Below, piece after piece: positions 47,532 to 59,002 of a stretch of DNA of 64,000 nt. The translations under genes were made by a program, and so were the position numbers. Within the stretch, counting starts at the first letter, position 1. Each line of letters starts with the position of its first letter. The DNA lies in the NCBI RefSeq assembly GCF_910592395.1, contig NC_088314.1:3472001-3536000 (forward strand), in the 5' to 3' direction. This stretch comes from Lineus longissimus. Taxonomy: Eukaryota > Nemertea > Pilidiophora > Heteronemertea > Lineidae. A model generated the notes under the pieces. The model was not told where the DNA came from. It saw only the letters and a program-made list of their open reading frames with translations, and searched no databases.

Positions 47532-48041
47532 TCACAGACCTGTAAGTAATGAGGACCAATCAGTTAAACCCAATAACATCACAGGTAATCACACTACTGA
47601 CAACTTGTCCAAGTGTGGTCCGCCTTTTGAGTTGGTTGTTCACATGCCCGATGTGCAGTAGCCAGACGTATTGAATTTTGTCATAAATGGCGCCCCATAC
47701 ATTATGCAATCTTTTATGAAAGCCACAAACTTCACAAGATCGGCATATTCCTTCCATACTAGCCCCATATATCGCACTCTACGGCTTCTAATATATAACG
47801 TTATCATAACAGATATCAAAACTAAGTAAGATTATCTCACACACTTTGGAAAATAAGGTTTTTGTCAGTGCAGAGAAATGCCTGTCAAAACAGTGGCGGC
47901 ACCAAGCGGCGAAATGTGGCACCGAAACAATGTATTCTGCTAATCTCCAACACAAACATTAAACAACCGTTTAGAGGCCTATAATAAAGTCACATGTGTG
48001 TTTTATCAACTAGGTCAGTGTTGTAGTGGCTGTTTGTCACT
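47532..48041. other. Intergenic between two divergent genes
   Basis: 510 bases separating the DNAJC28 and coiled-coil gene start codons, a compact candidate bidirectional promoter. No TATA box or other element identified. Confidence 0.35.
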
Positions 48042-50902
48042 ATGGCTGATCAGGAATCGACTGAAAATGACAAGAAAAACGCAAAAGAAGAGGTAAACCA
48101 AAATCATGAAATGACTGACACTGACAGATGTCAAATGTCAAACTCAAGAAGTCAAATGCTGTCTCTTCTGATCTCTCTGACTGTTGAGTGTGCTTAGTTC
48201 TAAAATGTTGTTCAAATATTTGATGAAAATGCTGGAATTGAATGATTAGCCAGGTCAAGTTGGCCTAGGCTTCAGTCTATCTGTCAGATGTAGGTGGGGG
48301 CCGATCGATGGGTCTGGGAATATGTTACCGCCGTTCAGTCAGTGAGTCACTGTCTGATGACACTTCCCAGCAGAATACAATGTCCTTCCCGCCTCTTAAC
48401 ATCCAAATAGAATACCAACACTACAGTTATGTATGTGCCGAGTGATAAGCCTTGTTGTAGCAATGTAGGTCAATTACAGAACAGTTCTGAGGCACCTACA
48501 AATCAAGGACTCGCCACTTCTTTCATTTTCTATACAATAGTCTTTTATTGCAGCAAAAAGATGGCTCTCCCGATCAGACGGATGAAACAAAGATGCCAAC
48601 AGATGGCAGCCCTGAGGAGAAGGGGGACAAACTAATCAAAGACAAGCCAAACAGGAAAGAGTCGCTATTGTCGAATAGAGCGAAGTATGTGATGGTTTAG
48701 GCTACCACTCTCATGTCACGCAAACCTACAAACTTGCTTATCCTATCCCTTTGCATGACCATGACCTTACTGAATCCATATGTAAGGCATCTTCAACTAA
48801 AAAAGTTTAGGCAATTGTGATCTTTGAAAAGACAGGACCTTAGATAACTGTATGCAGATCAAGTCTAAATCAATCTTTATGTTGTGACAGATTCAGTTTG
48901 CCTTTATTTCAGCAAACCTCAATTAACCCCTGAAGAGCAGGAGCTGGCATATGAGCTGAAAGCCCAAATGATGCGTACCATCGAAGTTCAGAACACCAAG
49001 TTAAAAACAGAGTTAGCTCTCCATGACAAGATGCAAGAATTGCGGGTAACGACACCTTCGCACAGGAACCGGATTGATGAGTGTAATTTGTCTAGAACAA
49101 ACCTGGTGAAGCTCATGCGTTTATATGAGAAACGAGCAAATGAGGGTAAGTTAAAATATTTTGTTGCTTTATTACATAACTTGAGTTTAATTGTGAATAT
49201 TACCTAGATGATGACAGGTCATTGCTTGGACACAGTTGGAAATGTTTACCTCTGGCAATGCGTCTCATTGCACCTTCACTTTGTATATATCAGATTGATC
49301 AGTTTTCGACAGGGACTGGGTCGGACTATGTAACAATGAGGCAAGTCACTTGACTGTTTTAAAGACTTGCTGGTTTCCCTTTGAACAAAGAATGGGGCCC
49401 CAACATCTCCATGACATTCTTTCGATGAGGCCTTGAGGAGTACTTTCGAATGCCTTCATTCTCTTCGATTCTTTTTTCAGCTACCAACAACGTAGTTGAT
49501 CTAAAACAAGAACTCCAGAAGAGCCAGTTCATGACACAAAAATTTCAGAGCCTCTACGAAAGTGAGAAGAGGAAAAACTCATCTCCGGGACAAAAGACTT
49601 TGTTCTCAAAAGGTGATGAGCAGAATGAAATTAGTCATACCTGTACAGATTCTGAAACTGCATCAACTCAAGGTTCCCGTATGCGTAGACCATTTACACC
49701 TATGATGAGACCGCAGTCAATGGCTGGATTCAGATTTGATGATTTTCAACGAAAGAGTGAGGTAAGTTTAACCCTGATTTCATAACTGTTTGAACGCCCC
49801 ATAGTGAAGTGGTTAAGTCATGCTTGGAACAGGTGGTACAACTTTCAAAAACCAAACAAATTCTGTCTTCCTGATTGAAAATCATGCAGCTTAGTGGTGT
49901 GATATCAGACAGCATTACAAAAGACAAATTGAAAGGGATAGGTAGCATTTCTTGATTGAAATTCTTATATTTTTGCTTTCTTGTAGTACCTGATCATGGA
50001 GAATGAGAACCTCAAGCAGGAAATCATACGACTCAAGAATGACAATGCCAGATTGATTCAACAGACCAAGCATGCTGAAAGTGATAGGGCAACTATGTGT
50101 GTAAGTTGATTGCTATACCCAGTGATGGCATCAGAAGCTGGATTTCAGTCAATGGGTACGGTATTGTTCTTCCCTTCCCTTGACTTGATGTTGAGTGCTT
50201 GCATGTAGCCTAGTTGTGGAGTAGGTCACATTCAGAGAGGCCATTGGACTAGATGGAATTCTATTTGCACATTTAGCAATATCTTCTTCTGTTCACTTTA
50301 CAGCATCAGATAATCACTCGTGACATGTCCAGGAAACAACTTGTGAATAAATTAGAAAAGGAACGCAAAGAAGTGAGTATTGTTTATTTCTTGACACAAA
50401 ATATTTCGGAAAGCGATTTGTACCATAGTTGCCTGAAATGCCATCTTATTCTGGATTCCAGCCTTTACTTGCCACTGATGCCTTTTTTGGAGCTATCCTT
50501 TTGAATCTGAGACCTTTCTTAACTTCCCTAAAAGTAATAATCTTTTCCAGCATCGTCAACTGAACAAAAGTCTGACAAGGCAAGCAGCAGATTGGCTGCA
50601 GCAGAAAAAGATGGCTCAACAGTTGGAGGAAGAAATGCGTTGGAATCAGGTAAGGATTTTATGTAATCATGTAGCAAGCATACATGTACATGTCAGACCA
50701 GTTTAACCAACCCACATTTCGATGTATTCGGCAATTCATATCATCAAGTTATCTCTTCCAATGATATTTTCAGGTTGGTCCAGTAGCTGTTCTTGGAGCT
50801 GAAGGTCGAACCTATTCCCACAAAGTAACAAAGAATGTCTACCAGCCTCACATGATGATGCCTGTCGAGAAATACGCAGGAACAACATCCAGCCACTTTT
50901 AA
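48042..50902 (+). CDS. Uncharacterised coiled-coil protein, ~368 aa
   Basis: Eight exons, 48042-48092, 48554-48684, 48913-49145, 49481-49761, 49987-50100, 50304-50372, 50551-50649, 50774-50902, all phase-compatible. There is no signal peptide. The N terminus is charged and low-complexity (Asp/Glu/Lys). Residues ~62-140 form a helical segment (LTPEEQELAYELKAQMMRTI..), a Ser/Thr-rich linker follows, then a long heptad coiled coil from ~235 (MENENLKQEIIRLKNDNARL.. to QQLEEEMRWNQ). The last ~42 residues are non-helical (VGPVAVLGAEGRTYSHKVTK..). It looks like a conserved cytoskeletal or ciliary coiled-coil protein, but I cannot name a family, and coiled-coil similarity alone would mislead. Gene structure is well supported. 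Confidence 0.8.
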
Positions 50903-51009
50903 TGTTACGTGCACTGTCGTTCAAATGAACAAAAAGTAAAAAATTTGAAGACAATTCATTGAGTCAAATTAATCAAAAGTAGGTGGATTAAATGTATTAG
51001 TGACAATCG

Positions 51010-51015
51010 AATAAA
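51010..51015 (+). promoter_or_regulatory. Poly(A) signal of the coiled-coil gene
   Basis: AATAAA lies 108 bases after the stop codon. A second AATAAA at 51749-51754 could end a longer 3' UTR. Confidence 0.55.
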
Positions 51016-51754
51016 ATCAAAATTTTACGTTGAGAACTTTTTTTGAAAGCGCATTCCTCAGTCCTAACCAAACATGTATATCAATTCTATTGTTGTAGAT
51101 CAGATTTTATATATATACATAATACATGTACATGTATTGTAATAATGATTGCTGGATGTATCACTGTACATGTAGATGAATACATGTAGTAAACTGTGTT
51201 TCCATGCTGCTTACCCTGGTATAAGCTCTTACATGTTAGCGTGTGAAAGAATTCCAACAACCTGGGTCAGTTGCTGAAACAACGATAGCAGTACTACATG
51301 TACAGTTGTGATGATCTCGTGTTTTCTATCTTGAACTGACATGACCAGTAACTTTCAGTATAGATGCCTACAATGTACAATGGGTCTATGGTAAAGTGTA
51401 TACGGTATTAGAATTTTTGTGCTAGTTCCAGAAATGCCATAAGTATGCCCAAATTTAGTTGAATCTCAACTTTTTTTAACCCTGAGTATCAAACGTAGTC
51501 CTTTGTCTTTCTTGAGATGTTCCTCTTTCTTGAGAGAAATGCAATGAAAGTGAATTTTTTAGATTGTTTTTCGCACATACGTATGTACGTGTAGTCATTT
51601 TTTCAACTTGTCAAATGGTTAATGATCAAGTAAAAAGTGATAGGACAGTTTTATATATCAATATTTGATGTTAAGCTTTTGCTGAGTAAAGATATCTATT
51701 TTGTTAGTAACCTCTGTCCATGTGTTGTTTGTTAACAGTTGTTATTATAATAAA

Positions 51755-53902
51755 GTTTTATGATTAGAAAAATCGACTACGTAGCTTGATTTCCTGGTCC
51801 CAGTTGCTCAATCAGTCCTAACGTTCCTTCTGTAAATGAAATACAGTATACTGAAGGAATCAGCCTTGTCCCAGGTTGTCCTATCATGAGGAAAGATATA
51901 TAGGATGACGAATTGGGCTGCCTTTGGATGCGATACAACAGGTTGCTTGTTGATACCCCCACCACCATGCACACACTGGAAGCTAAAGTTGCGGGCTCTC
52001 ACTTTGCTCATTGGACTTCAACACAGGATCATGGCATTCCATAGTCTTCACCCTGTGAGGAAAGAACACTCTTTAGATTGTCAAGTCAAACGTCACATCT
52101 AGTCTACCCTAAAGGTGGGGACCGGAGTACAAGCTAAGAATTGACAGTTATGTAGAGACTGTGCAATATAAGCACAGTGTCTCAGACTTGATAATCTCTT
52201 CATTATAATGGTAGGGCTGGATGTGATAGCGTTTGTCACACTAACCACAGCTGTTCTAAGGTAGATATGGAAATCCACAGTTGGACCACAAAGTTTTACC
52301 TTAGCTGTGAATGGGAAAGTCATCTCCAATTTCATCTATGTAATGTGTTGGACTTCTTAATGGCACACATGTACCAGATGACAGTGCATCAAATGCTCAA
52401 GGTAGTATCTTAGACTCCACTGCTGAACTGACTGCAATGAGAAGAGGGTCTTCAAAGGAGCTGGATGACACCTCTATGATCTATATCAGTTTCAATTTGA
52501 CATGAAGTGATTGTGACAAGACTGAGAAGGGTCTCCAAAACGGAGGAGCTGGATGTGAACTGTCTACAGTGTCTGACCTTGGCATTTTCTGGTTGTGACT
52601 CTGGAGCAGTTTATAGAGAGACTAGGAAAAAAGAAGAGAACAAACTTTTCTGGTTATACCATTTCTGATATTTTGTCATACATGTACAAAAGTAAAAGAA
52701 TATCTTAACAGTATGTAAATCATTACGCGGCCAAGGTGGATGATGCCAAATCGCCCTCGACATGTAATTCACCCAATGAAAGCTCAATCCCATCACGTGG
52801 AAGAGCTTTTAGTGATTAAACACTGTGTGCAAGCATATGCATTCAGGTGAATCAGGTCCAAGGAAATTATGCACCACACCTTGAATCAATATTCTAAGTT
52901 CATTAAGATCAGTTCACAAGAAGAATGTACAATGCTGAAGACTCCTACTCACTACAGTCAACATGATCAATACGAAAAAGCACTTGCCTCTTTAGACTCT
53001 ACGGAGTGCCACAATTTAACAAAACATTGCCGCTTCTAGTCAGAAGCTGTAGCGGTTAGTTTTCATGAAAATTAGAAAATATATGGGTCATCTAAAAATT
53101 CTGTCTGGCCACCGTGTAGATTTAAGTCAAATCTTACTAACAGTCCACATGAACATCTGATGGTGTAATTGCTATAAACAAGAAATGCCACATGTACGCA
53201 CTATTTCAATGAGGTAGGCCAGCTTGTCCCTGCTTTACAATTCAATACATATGCATGTATGTGCCACAAATATTAAGACTTTGAAATGGGACAACATTGC
53301 CTCGTTTACATGTACTGAATGAAGACAGACTTGGTACTTTTGAAACGACGGTTTTCAATGGTATCAATGAGGTGTTTAACAATCTTTGCTTTAGGACAAA
53401 AAAGGTCCATAGTTTAGAGAATAACAGAATAATCTATCAAAATTTGCTTTCCACTACATTCTAGTCAAAACCGATCCACGGTACAACATCATAAGTAAAA
53501 TTAAAAGGCATTTTACAGGCAGTAGATGAATTCCAACAATTGACAACACTCTCTATCCAACCGTGGAACCCAGTCCACTTGATGATACACGTACATCCAA
53601 TTTTCAATAACTAACATGTCCTTGCTGTTTCTGGTAATGCTCTGGCATACGTATGCACACACTACTGGTACATGCACATACTTCTAAAGTTGTCCAACAC
53701 TATACATATAGCTACAAATGCACTCAAAAGTTCTACACATTTGAACTACCAATGCATTTACAGCAAGTCAGCAACTTCTCCTGTACAACCCCTCTCGTTC
53801 TGGCAGTGGTGCGATGCTTTGATGAGACATTTATTAGTATGAATGAGACGATGAAGAAATCTCATTTTTGTCCTTCCTATATTGATGTTGAATGCAGTGT
53901 GT
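51755..53902. other. Probable 3' flank of WDR82, no gene seen
   Basis: 2.1 kb downstream of the minus-strand WDR82 stop codon and past the coiled-coil gene. Presumably 3' UTR or intergenic sequence; no coding exon, RNA gene or mobile element recognised. Confidence 0.35.
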
Positions 53903-56900
53903 TCACTCATCCAGTTGAGGCAACCAGAAACCCTGGGAAAGATAAGAATTAGGCTATCAGACACATGTCTATTCCTTGTAGTCATGAACGACAGTTACAT
54001 CCTGACAAAATGACCAGAACTAGTGGCCCTGAGGGAGGAGTTATGGCCATTCAGAACAACCTGTATCCAGGGCTAGCTTCACAACTACGATGACCAGGAC
54101 GAATTATGACTCTAGCATATTTCACTAGACCAGGACTGTCCTTCTAAGATTGAGAACACAAGAAGAACATAATGGTCTTTAGGTCACTTACCATGTTTAC
54201 ACAGGCACTAGCCAGCATCATGTATTTGGGATTAAACTGGACACACTGCACCGGACCAGAGTGCTCTGCATTGAGGATAGCAATACGAGACCCCGTCTCT
54301 GTATTCCAGCAATAGATCTTGCCATCAGTGGAGCCACTGAACACAAACTGAGAGTCGGGACTAAAGGATGCTTCAATTGGGATTCCCTTGTTGTTGGGTA
54401 CTCCCTGAAACGGAAAAACAAATGGTGAAGCAAAAGAATCCACTCCGAGTCAGTGTTTGACATGCTGCAAGTCAAATTGTCAGATGACTCAGTGTTTGTT
54501 TCACCAAGCAGCTCCATGAGACAAATGTCAAAAGAGATCTTGTTTTTCTGATGAATCAAATAAACTGCTAGGGAGAGACACAAATTGTAATCTCCCAGTC
54601 AATTCTGGCTTTTGCATGAAGATGGCTGTATCAATGGTTTTCCCGATTGAAGGAACTTGACAAACAATTTAAGTGTAACTAAGAACTTCAAATATTTCTC
54701 TCGATATCTAAAACATCTCAGGAACTCACCATGAATGTTTGTAACGGAGAGCCAACAAACGCATCAATCACCCGAATTGTCGACCCATTCGTTGATATGA
54801 GGATAAGTTTACCATCCGGACTGAACTTCAAGCCTGTCCAGTCACAATCTTTGTCTTGCTGCAGTTTGAATGTTGCAAAAGGACCCTGTAAGTAAGTAGT
54901 AAGATGGTGTCAAAATATGCTTACAGCATCCAGCCAAAGAGATTTGTAGTGGAGAACACTGCTGGCATACTAGCAAAATCAAGGTTACAGCGACTGCATT
55001 CATGTTTCTGTGGTTTATTTCCAGCAAAATGGATCTAGAATTTCCTCAAGCAGAGGGGCCATTAATCAAGTTCAAATTTGTGCAGGGGTTTGCTGTATTT
55101 CTTGGCTTCAGCACCAACATCAGTATTTACCTTGTCAAAGGACCGCACATCATATAACTTGACTGCTTCACTGTTGATCCCTGCAGCAAAGATGAGGCCT
55201 TCAGGATCAAAGGCTGCCACAGGTCGTCCTGTCAGATGCATCAAACCCTAAAGAGGAATCGCGAGCATTCAATTATAGCTAACAGACCTTGATACAAAGA
55301 AGATTATATTTGAAATACTACAATAGGCAAAAACACTGTTAACACCAGAACAGTGATTATTTAGCTTCTGACTTCATTTCCATGACCTTCGAGTCAACTG
55401 TGACCGATTCCTCCGTGTCCTCAATTTTGCAATGGTTTGCAATATGATCCCAGGTAAGTGATACAGTCGAGGTAAATGCGTCAAGACTGAAATTAGTTGG
55501 ACTTGAACTGACTCTTACAATCTCTACCAATGTTGGTGTTCATCATACTTGCATTCATATCATGACAGAAAGTAGCCACAGAAAGGTTGGATTCAGACGG
55601 TGGGGGGCGAGGGAGCAGCGGCATTCAATCATGCACAGTGAACACTCTATATTGTGTTTCTTGAGGGCGCATGCATTTTACTTCTAAAACATGTGAGGAA
55701 CACATTACATTTCACTAGCCTGACTCCCCAGGTCTCTAAGGAGTTGAGTTGAATTTGGCATTTTCAAGGTTTACAGTTCACAACTACTATGTACACATGT
55801 TAAGTAGATTCAGTCTGTAAAAACCCTATTTTTCGGCACAATGAGAATGACAACAGTGACCAAACTTTAGGCACAATTATTGCAGAATAGCTATGTATTG
55901 TGCATTGTGCAACACTCTAAAATAAACGTTTTGAAAACTTATTAGACTTTTTCTATTGAGAGACACAGAAAGGAAATTCTTACATGAAAAGCTTCTTACA
56001 ACATTGAGCTGAGCAACCCATTACCAAACAATCTCCCAAACCAACACGGCAAGGTTTAGTTTTACAGTCAACAATACGAATATTGTCAATCAATAAGGAG
56101 TTCAACTACTAATCAACAATTATAAGTTATCGCAAAGGAAAAGAAATAACTATTTCAGAATAAAATCAAATGCATCTTTACAGGAACAAAAATGAGAATT
56201 TTTAACTCAATTGCAACTGCAAAAAATAAAATATTTTTTATGGACTTATTTTGCTGATCTGCTTTTCAGGCTGATCATGATTTTGAATTTTGGGAATTCA
56301 CCATTGAATTTGATATTCTATTTAATTTCATCTTCAGCACTCGTCACAATAAGCTTATTTGTCCCCAAATTGAATGACACCAAATCTTTTTCAAACACAG
56401 ATAGCAAAAGGTTAGACCATGACAACGTGTCGCTATAGCGACAGTCGAAGCTCTGGTGCGGTACGGAGGCTGGACACGGAGAACAAGTCAGGATACATAT
56501 ACCTGATGCTTCTCTGCCCGAGTGTCCCATAACATCAACGTTTTATCCAAAGATCCGGACAGAATTTTATTGTCGATTGGGGAGGCACTTAAAGTCACTA
56601 CTCTGCAAGTATAATGAACACAAACTAAATAAAAATTGGCAACATAAGTGAACACCTAGATGCACATCAGTGCACTGGGTGAAATTAAAAGCCTACCTGA
56701 CAATTTGGTGACCGGAGATCCCATAATCTGATAGTTTTGTCCAAAGACCCCGACAAAAATGAATCATCCACAGGTGACATACATAATGAGACAACCCTGA
56801 AAAAATTTCACACAGAGGCATGAATCACATTCATCATAAGTTTATAAAATACCGGAGGTTTTAGAAATATTCTCAAAAATTGAAATGTGCAAGGCTTTTG

Positions 56901-58034
56901 TTTCTGAAGAACCATCATCATCATCTATCATGCTCTAATTTTTATTCAATATAACAGTATGCTGTTCATAGATTAAATCAACAAGAAGCCTAGCACTTCG
57001 TCAAAGAGCATCACTAAATTTAAACTTACTTTTTTGTGTGACCTTGGAAATACCTTATATATTTGTTGTCATGTAACGATAAATAACGAATTGTGTCTGA
57101 AATGATATGAAGAAAAGAAAACAATAATGTCAGTGTTACAACAATTATAGGCCTACTGTTGCAGTGGACAGCAAGTGTTCCTTATCACCATTTTCTCAGA
57201 TTTTGTTGGGATGGCATAGTAACAACAAGTCCAACAACATGATATTTGTATTACTATACTATCAGACAAACTCAACTTTGTGAAATCTTTGTCCGATAGT
57301 TTTAGCTTCAAGTTTGCTTCTCAAGTCCTTGACCTTGAGCAATGGGCTACTAGAATAACTGAAGCCTGGCTTATTTTCTGGATTTGTACCTGGCACTAAA
57401 AAGTAACCAAACTTACCATCAACTTTTGTTGAACTGTGAATAGCTGCATTTGGTGCGTGTGTAAACTGGATGAGGTCAACTCCGTATTTTTTACTGTTTA
57501 GGGTTCTTTTCGGCCTGTAACACAATTGTAAACAAATTAGACCTGGAATAGACTCAAGCTCACTTCGTAGCGACCTAGTCGATCGTCTTTAAGTTTTAAG
57601 ACTAGTCTTAGTACTAACTACTAACTAGTAGCGACCAATCCAAGGTTCCAATTAAGAAAATCGACAATCCAATGGCCAATGCAGCTACATTGACTTGTTG
57701 AGAGCTACACACTGCCTTCCATGACTTCAAGTAGGCTATCATCTGCGCATAGGCCTACTGCTAGACAACATTGATTTTAAAGATTAATGAGATTTCACTG
57801 AACCTAAATGCACTACAAAATGTACAGGCGAATGCACAAAGTAAAAATCCAGAATGTAAACACTGAAACTTACGTTCCGTTTTGACAGTCATAGATCACA
57901 ATAGAATCATCATCACTACTTGAGATTAAAGTTTCGCCATTTGGGTTAAAGTTCATGTAATTGATGCGATCATTGTTCTCTCTAAACACTTTAGCGACAC
58001 GAAAACTCCGAAGGACATGATCCGTCAACTTCAT
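53903..58034 (-). CDS. WDR82: WD repeat-containing protein 82
   Basis: 313 aa, the same length as human WDR82. Exons on the minus strand: 57874-58034, 57417-57514, 57030-57096, 56697-56796, 55131-55247, 54730-54885, 54192-54404, 53903-53932. WDR82 is the seven-bladed beta-propeller subunit that tethers SET1/COMPASS H3K4 methyltransferase to Ser5-phosphorylated RNA polymerase II and also joins the PNUTS-PP1 complex, in the nucleus. Matches include [105 protein letters not shown] and the short last exon GFWLPQLDE. The start at 58034 is the family start; an upstream in-frame ATG is unlikely. The exon at 56697-56796 has a diverged twin at 56503-56602 (separate entry). Head-to-head with GLYCTK. 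Confidence 0.97.
56503..56602 (-). other. Alternative, mutually exclusive version of WDR82 exon 4
   Basis: 100 nt flanked by a CAG acceptor (56605-56603) and a GTATAT donor, entering in phase 2 and leaving in phase 0 exactly like exon 56697-56796, which is also 100 nt. Its 33-codon product ([20 protein letters not shown] followed by [13 protein letters not shown]) matches the standard exon at 19 of 33 positions. Using both exons would shift the frame; skipping both also would. The intron between them is only 94 bases. Confidence 0.88.
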
Positions 58035-59002
58035 TTTCAAGATCATGGCGCAAGCGACGAACAGACAATGCCGCTTAATCGGTAGATGGCGCCTTTTTCG
58101 CACACCTGTTAACCCCTTTCGGGCTTGAACACGTGGCAGTTATTGAGCCAAATTAAGCCATGACAAACCTAAGTGCTTGTAAAAAATGATAAGGCGTAAT
58201 CTATACTAAGTGGTTTAAGACTTTATTACGACCCGGAAATGATTAATTGAGATTTACAAATTTAATTTAATCTTACCTTGGCGCTCCGTATAGATAGAAC
58301 TCCGCTGGAACTTTAATGACGTCATTTTAGCAACAGAGGTAATTCTTTGAGGTTTGGCTAATTTGCTACTGAACCTGACCCTTTATGACCTTTGGGGAAG
58401 CCCTTCTGGAAATTTTCACAAAATTGGAAAGTAGCAGAAAGGAAAATCAGTGCAGATTTCTTGTGGCATCCTGACAAATCAATTGTTTCATATATCTTGA
58501 AAGACGGATCGTCAATTGATGATATGATTGAAGAACAGCTGCCAATTATATGTAAATGTAATAATGGTTAATCAATGAACTAAAGTGAAGTTGACAATCG
58601 AATCAGTCAATCCCCACTCAATGTCAATCATCAATGATGATTCTTCAATGCCAATGTATGTCAATGCATTGACAGTGTTTTTACTCTTTGCTTTTAGACA
58701 CAGACAATGCATTTATCTGAGAAGTGACATGGTCCTGTGGGCTAATTACTGTCAGTGTAATCAGTAATCTTTAATACGAATTCAAGAGACATGCAGTGTA
58801 TTCTGAATAAATGCAGGCCTAGATTGAATGTGCTATCCAAATTAGGCCACTGGCACTGGTTCATGGCCATGGGCTTGTTGGAAGTGAAATCAGAGTTATG
58901 TGTAGTTGTACAGACCAAGTATACCATGAAAAATCCTTTTTTCTTCACAGGTTGAAGAAATTGTAGAATGACCATTAGTTTAACCTCCCATCAATGGTCT
59001 AG
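58035..59002. other. Shared upstream region of WDR82 and GLYCTK
   Basis: 968 bases between two divergent start codons. Contains short TCAATG-rich sequence (58595-58670) and no gene. Expected to hold both promoters and 5' UTRs. Confidence 0.4.

Noticed and set aside
53903-58034. let-7 microRNA inside WDR82, as in human (let-7g)
   Set aside because: I looked for the TGAGGTAGTAGGTTGT seed region on both strands in the introns and did not see it.
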